From Desmodus rotundus (lineage: Eukaryota; Chordata; Mammalia; Chiroptera; Phyllostomidae), in the NCBI RefSeq assembly GCF_022682495.2, contig NC_071391.1:42871998-42935997 (forward strand): a DNA stretch of 64,000 bases. The letters run 5' to 3'. A model generated the notes under the pieces. It worked only from the letters and a program-made list of their open reading frames with translations, made no database searches and had not been told where the DNA came from. Below, piece by piece: positions 31,870 to 43,159 of the stretch. A program made the position numbers and the translations under genes. The stretch's first letter is position 1. Each line of letters opens with the position of its first letter.

Positions 31870-33900
31870 TAGAGAATCAAGAATAACTATGTAGGAAAGC
31901 CCACTACAGACCGCGCAAGCAGAAAAAATGTGCATGTTGGAGGAGTTTAAATGTGGCCCCTGGCAACGCAATAGGAAGGAAGCTTTGTCCACGAAGCCAT
32001 GGGCAGGTCTGCCTTCAGTCCCTTCGGTATGGGGAGCCAGAGAGCTGCTGGTTAGGTCTGAGAAGACTACGTGGAAAAGCAGACAGTTGGGTTTTTCTGG
32101 GCTTGAATTCCCAAGGAAATCACGCAAGAAACCGAAGGCCCCCATCTCACTCTGGGCAGCAGAGATTCGCAGAGGAAGGGGTTGTGCCACTGAGGCTTCA
32201 GTGGTGTGAGCGAGGATGGCCGTGGAGAGCCGGTTTCAGGCAGGAAATACTCCTGGGCTCTGGCCTCCCGTTGAAGGGTGGGAGCGCACTGATACCTGAA
32301 GCCTCCAGGGGGCGCTCAGGCCCAAGTTGAAGATCACTATCTTCAGCTCAGGTCAGAGAGCTGGGAAGGACTCCAGGACAAGAATAACTGTCACCTCAAA
32401 TGAGAGGAGAAGCAAGGCCAGCCAGATCTTGGATCCTCTGAGAAGAGCTTCCTTGTGCCCTGTGAGCAGCACCAGATGGGCAACATATCCACAACCGAGG
32501 TTTCGGAATGGATAGTCGTCTGCCTCTCAGCTCTTGCTCAGAACTAGAGCTTCAGCCTGAACTGTCTGCTACGCAGGAAACTGCTGGCCTACTCCTGGCG
32601 TGGGGAGGAAGGATCCTATTATGGTATCTGAACCGTCTTAGGGTAGGCAAACGAATAGGAAACAGCAAGAAGAGTCCATAAAGCCCTCTTCTGGGATAGT
32701 GCAGGGGTGCTGTGAGGGAACCAGAGCTGTGTGTGGAAAAAGAGGCCAAGCGGAAAACCCATCGTCCAGTATGCGTACTATATCTCCCTGTGAAGAGCTG
32801 TGTCAGGCCAGAGGGAAGGCCACATCCCGGTACCAGCAGATCCAAGCAGGGCCCTGATACAACAACTACTGCAGACCCTCACTGTGGGCTTTCTGTTCTA
32901 TGGGGTGTTACTGACTCAGTGTGAAGCTTCCATCACCAGCAGGCTCAGTAAAATCTGTAGGACACAGACACAGTTCTGGATCTGAAAACAGTTGTTGAGG
33001 GGGTTGCTGATGCAAGGTGCTCGGGAGGGAGAATCCCAGGATAGTTCTATAAGATCTTAGAGGCTGAGAGTGGAAGAAGAGGTGAGGGGGACTTGGGAGT
33101 AGTGGTTTCAGAACCCAGTGCTCAGCAGCCCTGCGGGGTGGAGCAGGGGGGAGTAGGTCCGGGCACGGATGTCTGCAGAGTGGAGAAGGTGGTTGTCAGG
33201 CATCTGCCGTAGGAGCTGTGGTATTGCCCGTGCTGCCAAGGGCTTGGGGAGTCCAGCTTTGTCCACTAACCACTGGAGAGGAATACTGCTAACAAGACAC
33301 ATTTTCTTTTGTGAGTCAGGAGAGGACATTGAATCTGATAGCAGAGGCCTGGTGGTATGTTGTTCCATAGGTCCCAGAAACCTTTGTTTTTCTGTTGGGA
33401 GGAGGCTTTGCAGAGAACAAAAGGGACGTGAGACCTTTGCTAAGGTTGTATAGGCATATGTCAGGGTCACGGAGCACCTGAGAGGGATCAGGACACTTGC
33501 AGGCAGCACTAGTGAAATCGAGGTCCTGGAACCAGTCAGCCTGGCCCATAACAGACTCTGCTTATATTTATCTTCAGCCTCAGCAGGGAGTCTCAGATGA
33601 AAATGGGGCAGGCTTTGAGAGAGGCCCCAGGGAATACTGAAGATGGCAGGTACTAGAAATCACAGGTGAGTTCCCAGAACTAGAAGAAGAGAGGGATGCA
33701 GGACTCAGATGTTGTGCCCGGTGACCAGCACCAGGATGGCCAACATATCCGCAGGAAAGACAAGCAAGACCATGTGATGAAAGGCAGTAACAACGGGACC
33801 TGTGACCCCGCAATCCAATATGCCTCCCTTCATAACACACCCTCAACCCTGATATTCCCCTTGCCCCAGGAGGAAAACTGTCAGAAATTTGACTGCAGCT
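31870..33900. other. Unassigned intergenic block with an internal duplicated segment
   Basis: About 2 kb that I cannot assign to a gene or a named repeat. Base composition is richer in GC than the surrounding repeats. A segment of roughly 40 bp at about 32457-32500 reappears at about 33715-33755 with roughly 85% identity by eye. The frames on either strand (up to about 130 codons) show no domain I recognise. Confidence 0.4.
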
Positions 33901-33909
33901 AGTCAGTAC

Positions 33910-34130
33910 TTGAAATTCATTTTTCATTTGACAGATACAATTGAGCACCTGTTATATGCCACATACTATTTGTGGTGGAGAGAATGTAATAGTAAACAAA
34001 TAGGTAGACAGATGAAATAACTTCAGATTTGATTAAGTGACATGAAGGAAACAAACAGGTTTGAAATGGCTGGAAAGAGTGGTCATGAAAGGCTTCATTG
34101 AGAAGACAGCATTTCAGCAAGAATCAGCTC
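33910..34130 (-). repeat. L2 LINE 3' end
   Basis: 'tgagcacctgttatatgcca', then 'tagtaaacaaataggtagac' and 'aaaggcttcattgagaagac', L2 reverse complement. Confidence 0.7.
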
Positions 34131-34699
34131 TAAATATTGTGAAACCCATTACAGTCCTGTTTATTCTGTGCTGGGTAAATAAAGCACTTTTCCCTTAATG
34201 TGGAAACTACCAACAAAGACTAATTACTAGCAGTGCTCTCTGGCAGACAGACACCTCTTCCTGTCCCATTACTGTCAACTCTTTCCTCTTCTCTCTTCTA
34301 TTCCTCACCTCTTCCAGGAATCAACTCTTCCAGGTGATTTTTGCAAAGCTCTTTGCCAGTGGGGATGGGGTCAAGGGTGGAGCTTAGACATTAATGATGA
34401 AATTTTATTGGCTTATCAAGGGCAAAGTTGAAGAGCTTGGGAATACCCCAGAAAGGCCCTTAGTGGAGCTTGGAAACAGATGTTCTTTAAGTCTTTCTAA
34501 GTATGTTTGTATGTGTGTGATTACTAAGTATTATAAGTATCGGTGTCTTTAATTGTCTTTGAGTTAAGTACACAAAAATGTTAGTGTCCTCCTCTTCTCC
34601 CCTCCCCCACTGTAGAGGTAAATCCAACCACAGAAAGGTGGTCTTCAATCAATTTATCCACTTCCTTGATATCATGGGCAACCAGATCCATCACCAGGG

Positions 34700-34976
34700 C
34701 AATGAGAGTCACAGCTGGGCATCAGTGGCACAGGCTAGTTGCTGCTCAAAAGTCAATGAAGGGGGATGGGGCCTCCTGCCGGGAAGAGTTAGTCTTGGAC
34801 TCAGATTTCTGTCAAGACCCTGACCTTATTTACACTGATGTAATCAGCCAATATTGGCCTAATCCTGAGACAGCTCTTTCCCAGCAGGCTTGCGGGTGGG
34901 GGTGGTGCTGTTGCCATCTCTATAAAGGGAGTTCAGCCAGGTGACCAGATCTGTTCTGTGGCCTCTCCAGCTCAGC
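34700..34976 (+). promoter_or_regulatory. HPX: HPX promoter and 5' UTR
   Basis: A TATAAA box at 34921-34926 lies 51 bp upstream of the start codon, so transcription should begin near 34950. Hemopexin is known as a liver-specific, IL-6-inducible acute-phase gene controlled through C/EBP-type sites. I have not assigned specific sites, though TGATGTAATCAGCC near 34837 is a plausible C/EBP-like candidate. Confidence 0.7.
34921..34926 (+). promoter_or_regulatory. HPX: HPX TATA box
   Basis: TATAAA followed by GGGAG, with spacing suited to a start site about 25-30 bp downstream and a short 5' UTR. Confidence 0.85.
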
Positions 34977-35059
34977 ATGGCTCGGGCACTGGGAGCACCA
35001 GTTGCACTGGGGTTGTTGGGTCTCTGCTGGTCTCTGGCCATTGCCCACCCTGTTCCTCC
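34977..35059 (+). CDS. HPX: HPX exon 1 coding part (signal peptide)
   Basis: 83 nt from ATG to donor CCTCC|GTGAGT. It encodes the signal peptide and the first mature residues. Confidence 0.95.
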
Positions 35060-38000
35060 GTGAGTAAAGCTGATGCTGGGGAAGGAGGACTGGAGTCTGG
35101 TCTAGAGTGGGATAGAGTCAGACTTTAGGCCTGGGCAAGTGTGGAGCAGGAGGTAAGGAAGACATATTGGGCCCATTGGACCCAGACATCGCTCTGTCCT
35201 CTCTCTAGGACTAGTGCCCCTGGGAGTGGAGCTGAAGGTGGGCATAGGATCAAGCTGAACCCAGATGCACTCGGTGAGTCCCCAACTCCCTCAGTATGTC
35301 TATCCTGGCTATGTCTCCTCATTTTATCGTCTGACTGGTCTTTTACTTTGTCATCTCCCCACTTCCACCTCAGAACTCTGCTCAGATGGCTGGAGTTTTG
35401 ATGCTACTACTCTGAGTGGCAATGGGACCATGCTGTTTTTTAAAGGTAGGAGAGCAGGGGTTGGGGCATCTGGGACCTGAGGCTTGATCTCCTTCACCAA
35501 GAGTGTATTATCTATCTGTGGGAAACCTTAGGAATCGAGAGTCTCGCCCACAGCTTCTCTGTAACTCTCTCAGTAGGCCAAGACTTTTTTTCCCAGTCTC
35601 TTAGTGATTGTGTTTTTCAGGGGAGTATGTGTGGAAAGGTTACCAGTGGGCCCGGGAGTTGATCTCAGAGACACAGAAGGATTTTACCAACTCCGTGGAT
35701 GCTGCCTTTCGCCTTGGTCATGAAGATGTTTTCCTGATCAAGGTACTGCTGGATCAAGGTCAGGACTGGGCCAGAAAGCACCGGAATCCACAAAAGAGCC
35801 TCTCCCCCAAGTGGCCCTGGTGTGAAGCTCTCACCACTAAGTTCCAGGTTTCCATCCCCTGTGCCTTCTGTGCCTGAAAAAGCTCAGGCCAAGGCAGTGT
35901 GTGCATGCTTGCTGGGCAGGCACAGTATTCAATGGCTATTTTTCAGGCCTAATGTTCATCTGGACCTCTCTGCCACTCCTCAAACTATGAGCCAAACTTT
36001 CCTTTGTGGCAATTTCTTCCCTTGGCATCCATGACCCCGCATCAGGTCCTTTTCATGTGGTGGCCAGGTTGTTCACAATGCAATGGCAGCTGGACCAGGG
36101 GTGACCAAAGGATGAAATCCAGCCCACTATGCTCAAGTCACATGCCCTGGCCCTGGCTCTGTCTGCTCGGAGGAAAGGACACCTTCTCCTAACTTGCACA
36201 AAGGCACTGTGAAGTTGGGGTGGCCCTCACTGCCAACTTTGTTTTCCTTCTGCCTCTTTTCCTGCTCTTTCTCAGGCTTCTTATCCTTGGCTATCCCTGA
36301 GTGTTCCATAGGCATCCATCCCAACCCTTCCATACACCCTCCCTGGGTGATCTCTACCAATGCCACAGCTCTGAGGACTCTCCGTGCTGTGGACACCACA
36401 GCTGGATTTCTCCCTGGAGCTCCAGATCTCTCTTTCCAATTTCCAGGCAGACACCTTTGACTTAGATATCTCATAGGCACCTGAAATTCAGCATCCCCAA
36501 AAACGAAAGTATTTTTCTTACAAATCAAACCCTCCTCCTGAATCCCCTATTTCAGTAAATGGCACCACCACGTGCCAGTTCCTGCAAGCCAGGTGCACAT
36601 GGATCTGGAGATCTGGCCCTTGCCCATCCCTGCCACAATCACTTTGCCAGCTATATGACACTGCATGTAGTTCTCTGAGCATGCTCTGTATATGCTGCTC
36701 CCTCTGCTGGAGACACCTTTTCCATACTTGTCCACCTGGTAAATCCCTGCTCAGTTTTCAGTTCTTGGCCCAAATGCTTCCTCCTCCATGAAACTTCCTA
36801 GAAATTCTCTAGGTAGATTCGGTGTTTCCCCTAAATTCCCAGTGCACTCCACATACTCCTGCCTCGGTGGTTGCAAGGCTAGGATGGTAGGGTCCTGTTT
36901 GCTTTTGTACAGTGAAGTCCTTGAAGGTAGAGACAGAGCCTTTCCATCCCTTTATCCTCTATGGCTGGTATATAGTAGTCATTCTTAAATTAATAAGTGC
37001 ATGAATAAATAGGTAAATGGATGTATACATGATTGAATGACTGCAGAATCACTATTTTTGGATGTGTTTGCTAACACTAATGGTGTTGCAAGTAAGTGTG
37101 CCATCGGAGTGTCCGTTGTACGTAGTCAGATGTATGTGTGTTATGGTAGTAGTGACGGGATTTACACAGAGGGTATACATTTGTGTAAGAGGACAGCACA
37201 TTGTTGTCCACAGATGGACTGAGAGTGTGTGGGTTGCAGGAGGTTATTGTATAGTGCAACAGGTCAAAGATGTGTGCAAATGCAGGATGGTAGCATGTGG
37301 AGGAGTGTAGTTAAAAACAGAGTGCTTTTGTATCCAGGGAGACAAGGTCTGGCTGTACCCTCCTGAGAAGAAAGAGAAAGAATATCCAAAGCTGCTACAA
37401 GATGAGTTTCCTGGAATCCCATCCCCACTGGATGCAGCTGTGGAATGTCACCGTGGAGAATGCAAAGATGAGGGCATCCTCTTCTTCCAAGGTCAGTCCA
37501 GCAATAAGAGAGGCTGGAGTAATGGTGGGTTGGTGGTGATAGAGGTAGTGGTTGGAATGGTGGTGGTGGTGGAGCCACTATATGGTTCCCCAAGGAAGGA
37601 ATGAGATAGACCAGTTATGGTCTACAAGTGAAGTAGGAGAAGGAGAGAAAACTACCCTGGGGAGGGTAACTGGCTATAATTCTGCTAAAGTTCCCCATGA
37701 CCGTTAGGACTGATCTATGTTTCCTAGCCTTACATATAAGATTCTCCATGACCAAGTCCCTATTAACCCACCAGCCTCGACTCTCATCATTCTCTTACCT
37801 TGAATATGAAACTCCAGAAACTCTATACTGTTCCCTGTTCACCCATTTTCCTTCATGCTTCAGACTTTCCTCTATCTGAAGTTCTGTTCCCCCTCTCATG
37901 TGCCTTGAACCTTCTGCTTCAGATTTTAGTTTAAGTATCACCCTCTCGGGGAAGTTTTTTTCTGACTCTTTTCATGCCCTTTGCTGAGCTAATCACGTGC

Positions 38001-41000
38001 ACTTGGCTGCTGAATTTTAATGTGCGACCAGTCCCTTCAGTTGTTTTTCCACTGGGCTATGAGCTCCATGTGGCCAGGACAGTATCTGGTCCATCCATGA
38101 GCCCAGTGTAAGCACAAGGGAGGAAAAGGCCTGGACTCAACAAATGCTTGTTGACTGATTGGACAAAGGTAACCACACATGGTTCTGGGACTTGGCTACA
38201 AAAACCAAAAAGAAGCGTGACTGGCCAGCTGTTGGGAACTGCTCCTCTGCCTTTCGATGGCTCGGCCGCTACTACTGCTTCCGGGGTAACCAATTCCTGC
38301 GCTTCAACCCTGTCACGGGAGAGGTGCTTCCTAGGTACCCTCTGGATATCCGAGACTACTTCATTCCCTGCCCTGGCAGAGGTGAGAAAGCCCCAGCCCC
38401 TGGGACTCACTGGAATCCATCCATATGCCCCAGCTCCCACCTTACCCCTGTGGTGTGAGACTTTGGCCCTTGACCTAGCCCCATTTCTATCCTGGCTCTT
38501 CCCACTTGGAAAGCCTACACCCCACTAACCCCAGCCATGTCTTCCACCTCAGATCTCATTCTGATTTCTGGCCCCTGCCTTTGTTCCCCTTTGTCTATTT
38601 CAATCCACCCCCCTGGCTCCAGGCCATGGACACAGGAATACGACCGGCCACGTGAATGGAACCCACTCTGGCTATGGGATTATGCGCTGTAGCCCAAATC
38701 TAGTCTTGTCTGCACTGCTGTCTGACAACCATGGTGCCACCTATGCCTTCAGTGGTGAGAAATACCTGCAAATCCCCCACCTCTGCCCTCCATATACCTC
38801 CCACCTCTTTCACAGTCTATCATCACTGATACATTTCCTCCATTTTCATCACTGCACCCCTTATTTTGTCCCTCAGCTCCCATCCTTGGCATGCCTGTTT
38901 TTCATCCCTCTTCTTCTCTGATGCATATTGTTCAACTTGTCTCTTATTGCCCAGGCCTCTAATTCTGCCTCCCAGTACCATCTGCTCCCAGGTCTGTGCC
39001 CTCTATGGACCTCTCTGGGTCCCTGTGACTCCTCATATTACCTTTGCTCCTGTATGTCTTGCCAAGTCCCGCGGCTCCCCCTGAGCTTATTCTCAGGAGC
39101 CCCATCTTTTTCCAGTAGCTCCTATGTTCAGGCCTCTGAGAACAGCATTACCTGGGTATGAGATGTTTCCAGTACCAAAAACCAGGCAAGAACTGTTGAC
39201 TTTTAGGAGACTTAGACTTTTAGGAGATAGCTTCATTAGCCAGAGGTTTCTCCTCCGCGTGACCAGTGGAGACACCTTTCTTCAGACTGGTGGCAATAAT
39301 TGGCAAAAAGCTGTCTAATGATGCTCCTTGGGATGCTCTGGGGTTAGTCAGGCAGGTAGTGACAAGTGTTGATTCACATGAGAATAGCTCCACGATACAG
39401 AGTGAACAACCACATTACACTCATCCTAAGTCATATGTATGATCTGTGATAACAGAGAGTAGTGAAAATACTTTTTTTGCATCTAACCCCTGGACAAATC
39501 TGATCAGATATGACTGCTAAGCTATAGTGAAAAACATAGTCACAGGGAGAGCATATCCCCACAACAGGAATACATGCTGTACTGAGAACATACATCAGTG
39601 ATGAAACACCTGCAGTGAAAACAGAGACCTACGCTGAGAATATGCGCCATAGTAAGAACACTTAAGTATCAGAAGAATAAGCAGCTATGGTGGCAGCATG
39701 GGGCCACTGGGAGGGCACACACACACAAATGCACACACAGGGGCAGGGTCCCAGGGACCACACAAAGATGTAGCAAGAACGCAGCCAAGGAGAGACCATA
39801 GAACCTCAAGGCCATGTGGCCGTAAATGGAATGTAGATGAACTCCTAAATCAACAGTATTAGGTACGTCCCACGGCACGGCGAGAACACCATTATGTTAA
39901 GAATACCCAGCTGAGGGAAAACTCACTATCTTGGTGAAAACACCAGTGCGACCCGACTACGCTGCACAGGGATGGCCCTCTCCTCTCTCTGATAAATCTT
40001 TCTCTTTTCTCTGCCTTATAGCCTCTTGTCTATTCTTTCTTCTTTTCCACAACTTTGACTCACACGTGGGCCACCATGTCTTCTGCACCGTCTTCTCCAC
40101 CTTTTCTCTATTCATGATCTTTCAGTCTCAGATCCAACAGATAAATGCCTTTTGCCCACTTTTTCTTAGTCAGATTTCCAGAAAGGAAAATATTTTTATC
40201 GCAACATATTAAAGTCATTGCTGGTCAGCCTATGATTGATGGGTCAGCGGCTCATCACTTATTCTCCTGCACAAAGAACAGCATAGCTCTGGGTCTCAAA
40301 ATAAGGGCTGTGAGCAGGGTAGTTTCAGCAGAGGGGGAAGGTGGATATGACATGCCCAGTAAACAGCTATAAAGACAACTTGCAGCTACTGCAAGAACAC
40401 CAGTAAACATGTATCAAGAGCCTGATAGGCACTGGGGATGATTCTAGACACTGGAATACAGTAATCAGCATGGCAGACAGGACACCTGCCCTCAGAGAGC
40501 CTGCCAGACAGGGACAGGACAATAAGAAAGATAAGGAAGGAAGGAGAATACTGTTAAGTAGAATTAATATCTGTGAAGTGTTCTGTGAACATCAGAATGT
40601 TCCTTATGTCAAAATACCATTTGGAACTAGTATAAATAAATTTAAAAGTCATTGATGTTTTAAAATATAAAATTGTGTCCAAAAAAGCTGTAAAGAAAGT
40701 AAGACAGGGTTATGAGATAGAGGTGAGGAAACCAACAGGAACTTCCTCTAAAGTGGTTTTTTTTTTTTGAGCTGAGATTTTAATAATAAAACAGAGGAAA
40801 GATTTTAGGCAGGGTGGACAGCAAATACTTGAGGAATCAGGAAAGGAGGCGAGTGTGGATGGGCTGGAGCATAGTGAAGGAGCAGGCTAGTGGCTTGAAA
40901 ACAGGTAGATGATTTATGCCTGGTAAGTATTTCAAGTGTACAAGAAAGCCAGAAGGGTTCTTGATCAGTGCTGTGATGTGTTCTGACTTGTTTTTTTAAA

Positions 41001-43085
41001 GATCATTCTGGCTTCTTGTGAAATATAAGTCATAGAGATAAAATTGTATAAGCAGAGAATCAGGCTGGTGGTCCTTGCAGTTGTAGGGATTGCGAGTAGT
41101 GACAGCTTGGATTAGAATAACAGCAGCAGAGGTGATCGGAGTCAGCCTAATATATTTTTTCAGTCAAGCTGGCAGCATTAACCAATGAATTGGATATCAG
41201 TAGGAGTGGGGAAGGGGAAAGAGAGGTTTCAAGAATGGGACTAGGTAGCTAGGTGGTTCCTTTTTCTAAAATTGGGAAAGACAAAAGGAAAAAATAAAGT
41301 AATAAAATAAAATTGAGAAAGACTAGGGAAGGAATAAGTGTGTGTGTGTTTGGTGGGAGCAGCAATCAGTTTAGACAGGTTGGGTTTCTGGTGCTTAGTG
41401 GCCCCAAGCGGACAGGTTAGGTAGGCATTTGCATTTGAGCCCGACACTCAAAGGAGAGGTCCCTCAGAGCTGAAGAGAACAGACTGAAAGTCATCAGCAT
41501 GGACATGGTATTTAAGGTCCTGGGCTGGGTAAAATCACAAAGACAGTGAGTATAGAAAAGAGGCCCAAGTTAGGGAATTACAATATTAGACATCAGGCTG
41601 AAGAGAAGAAGAGTGAAAAAGATAAGAACATGGGTGAGTCTGGTATTACAGGTGCCAGGACCCAAAAAAGATATTTAAATAAGGGAGTCGTGAGTAGTCA
41701 AATGTTGCTGAGAGGTAGAGTAAAACAGAGAGCGGGTCATGGGACCAGTAGATTGGGCAAAGTTGGAGGATATTGGTGCCCTTGAAAAGAACAATTTCAA
41801 TGGAGGAGGGAACCAGAAGTGTAAGTGAAGTGGGTTGAGAAAGAAAAGGTAAGTGGGAGCTTAGGTGCTGCCCTGGCTATTCCCTTGCTCTCCTGCCCCC
41901 ACCCCCTCACCAGGGATCAGAGAGTATTGCCAGAGTGAGAGCACTCATTGGAAACTTGCTGTGGTGCTTTCCTTTTAACTCTGGTCACTATCTCTCATTG
42001 TCTATAACATCTCTGCACATGGACATCCGAGATGCATAGGGAGCCCCCAACAAACCCCATAACATTAGCCTTGGCCACTATTCTTCATTCTTGCCCTTCT
42101 GTCAGGCCCCTGCTCACTCCAGTTCCAATCAGATCACAGTGCCTAACTTTGCCAATCAAGTCCTTCTCTACTCCCTCTTATGTGTCTTCTTCCCTCTTGG
42201 CCTCTGAATACATTCCCTCCTTCCTCTCAGGACTCACCCCTTACATCTGTCCTTGTCTCTTTACTACCTGGCCTTTTACCACCAGCACTAGAGGTGCCTC
42301 TGATATCCTACAGGGTCCCACTACTGGCGTTTGGACACCAGCAAGGATGGGTGGCATAGCTGGCCTATTGTCCATCAGTGGCCCAAGGGTCCGTCAACAG
42401 TGGATGCTACCTTTTCCTGGGATGAGAAACTCTATCTGGTCCAGGTATGTGTTGGGAGAGAGGCTTGAGGTAAAGACTGGGAGAATATCCAGCTCTGTGT
42501 TGATTAACATATTTTGTCCTCCAGGGCACTCAGATATACATCTTCCTAACAAAGGGAGGCTATACCCTAGTAGATGGTTATCCAAAACGGCTGGAGAAGG
42601 AGTTAGGCAGCCCTCATGGGATCAGCCTCGAGGCTGTGGATGCAGCCTTTGTCTGTCCTGGATCTTCTCGACTCCACATCATGGCAGGTGAGGGGCATCT
42701 GGGTGCCCAGGGGTGGCTTGTTCTACTACTTCTCCATAGCATAGATCCCCATCAAGACCCGAGAAGGGTTAAGTCAGGATCCCCATGATGTGGAAGCCAT
42801 GTTATATCTGGTGTCTTCTTCCCAGGACCGAAGCTGTGGTGGCTGGACCTGAAGTTAGGAGCTCAAGCCACATGGACAGAGCTTCCTTGGCCCCACGAGA
42901 AGGTTGATGGCGCCCTGTGTGTGGCAAAGTCGCTTGGCCCCAATTCATGTTCTGCCAATGGCTCCAGCTTATACCTCATCCATGGCTCCAATTTGTACTG
43001 CTACAGTGACGTGGAGCAGCTGAGTGCAGCCAAGGTCCTTCCCCAGCCCCAGAGAGTAAACAGCCTCCTGGGCTGCACTCACTGA
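34977..43085 (+). CDS. HPX: Hemopexin, plasma heme-binding glycoprotein (10 exons)
   Basis: Joined exons: 34977-35059, 35209-35273, 35374-35445, 35621-35742, 37338-37491, 38169-38381, 38623-38754, 42314-42444, 42525-42687, 42826-43085. They total 1395 nt, giving 464 residues plus TGA; human is 462. A signal peptide of about 23 residues ([11 protein letters not shown]...AIA) precedes a mature chain starting HPVPP. Two four-bladed hemopexin propellers (about 52-235 and 256-464) flank a His-rich linker. The residues matching the known heme ligands are present: H238 in the linker and H295 in the DGWHSW motif. N-glycosylation sequons lie at N66, N167, N189, N242 and N248. The protein binds free heme in plasma and delivers it to LRP1 on liver cells. 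The two extra residues lie in the N-terminal tail before C52. The gene looks intact. Confidence 0.97.
35209..35273 (+). CDS. HPX: HPX exon 2
   Basis: 65 nt, from acceptor CTCTAG|GACTAG to donor CTCG|GTGAGT. It encodes the poorly conserved N-terminal tail. Confidence 0.93.
35374..35445 (+). CDS. HPX: HPX exon 3
   Basis: 72 nt, from acceptor CCTCAG|AACTCT to donor AAAG|GTAGGA. It starts the first propeller (CSDGWSFDA) and includes the NGT sequon at N66. Confidence 0.95.
35621..35742 (+). CDS. HPX: HPX exon 4
   Basis: 122 nt, from acceptor TTTTTCAG|GGGAGT to donor ATCAAG|GTACTG. It encodes a blade with VDAAFR. Confidence 0.95.
35743..37337 (+). other. HPX: HPX intron 4
   Basis: A 1.6 kb intron with L2-derived sequence in forward orientation at about 36200-37020 ('catctcataggcacctgaaa'-like text at about 36466). 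The remainder is unremarkable. Confidence 0.5.
37338..37491 (+). CDS. HPX: HPX exon 5
   Basis: 154 nt, from acceptor TATCCAG|GGAGAC to donor CCAAG|GTCAGT. It encodes [12 protein letters not shown] and [13 protein letters not shown]. Confidence 0.95.
37690..38160 (+). repeat. L2 LINE 3' end reaching the HPX exon 6 acceptor
   Basis: 'gggctatgagctccatgtgg' and 'ggactcaacaaatgcttgtt' are clear L2 terminal sequence. The L2 tail (TTGTTGACTGATTGG) abuts the exon 6 acceptor at 38168/38169. Confidence 0.8.
38169..38381 (+). CDS. HPX: HPX exon 6
   Basis: 213 nt, from acceptor GGACAAAG|GTAACC to donor GCAGAG|GTGAGA. The acceptor has almost no polypyrimidine tract. The exon encodes the fourth blade of the N-domain ([20 protein letters not shown]) and the sequons at N167 and N189. 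Confidence 0.92.
38623..38754 (+). CDS. HPX: HPX exon 7 (His-rich linker)
   Basis: 132 nt, from acceptor GGCTCCAG|GCCATG to donor TTCAGTG|GTGAGA. It encodes the linker with GHGHR, heme-ligand candidate H238 and sequons at N242 and N248, then the start of the C-domain. Confidence 0.95.
39520..39950. repeat. Degenerate ~20-bp minisatellite-like region
   Basis: The core TGARAAYAC or close variants recurs about every 15-25 bp: for example near 39525, 39578, 39600, 39616, 39635 and 39652, and again near 39878, 39898, 39915 and 39935. A CA-rich patch separates the two groups. Confidence 0.5.
40390..41830 (-). repeat. L2 LINE fragment
   Basis: 'aagagcctgataggcactgg', 'tgccctcagagagcctgcca' and 'agatcattctggcttcttgt' follow reverse-complemented L2 order over more than 1 kb. 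Confidence 0.75.
42314..42444 (+). CDS. HPX: HPX exon 8
   Basis: 131 nt, from acceptor CCTACAG|GGTCCC to donor GTCCAG|GTATGT. It encodes [16 protein letters not shown], including heme-ligand candidate H295. Confidence 0.95.
42525..42687 (+). CDS. HPX: HPX exon 9
   Basis: 163 nt, from acceptor CTCCAG|GGCACT to donor GGCAG|GTGAGG. It encodes [10 protein letters not shown] and [16 protein letters not shown]. Confidence 0.95.
42826..43085 (+). CDS. HPX: HPX exon 10 and stop
   Basis: 260 nt from acceptor TTCCCAG|GACCGA to TGA at 43083-43085. It encodes the last blades and the conserved C-terminal SLLGCTH, with the penultimate-region cysteine intact. Confidence 0.96.
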
Positions 43086-43136
43086 TAGGGCTGCTGATGT
43101 GAATCTGGCCCAGACCCTTCTCCCCATTTTCCTTAC

Positions 43137-43142
43137 AATAAA
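43137..43142 (+). terminator. HPX: HPX poly(A) signal AATAAA
   Basis: A canonical hexamer 52 nt after the stop codon, giving a very short 3' UTR. Confidence 0.88.
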
Positions 43143-43159
43143 ATGAGAGGGCTTTTTGA

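Larger units (their letters stand above)
38755..42313 (+). other. HPX: HPX intron 7
   Basis: A 3.6 kb intron, the largest in HPX. It has a degenerate short-period repeat at about 39520-39950 and an L2 at about 40390-41830 (-). The 3' end resembles L2 ORF-like CT-rich sequence. Confidence 0.6.
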
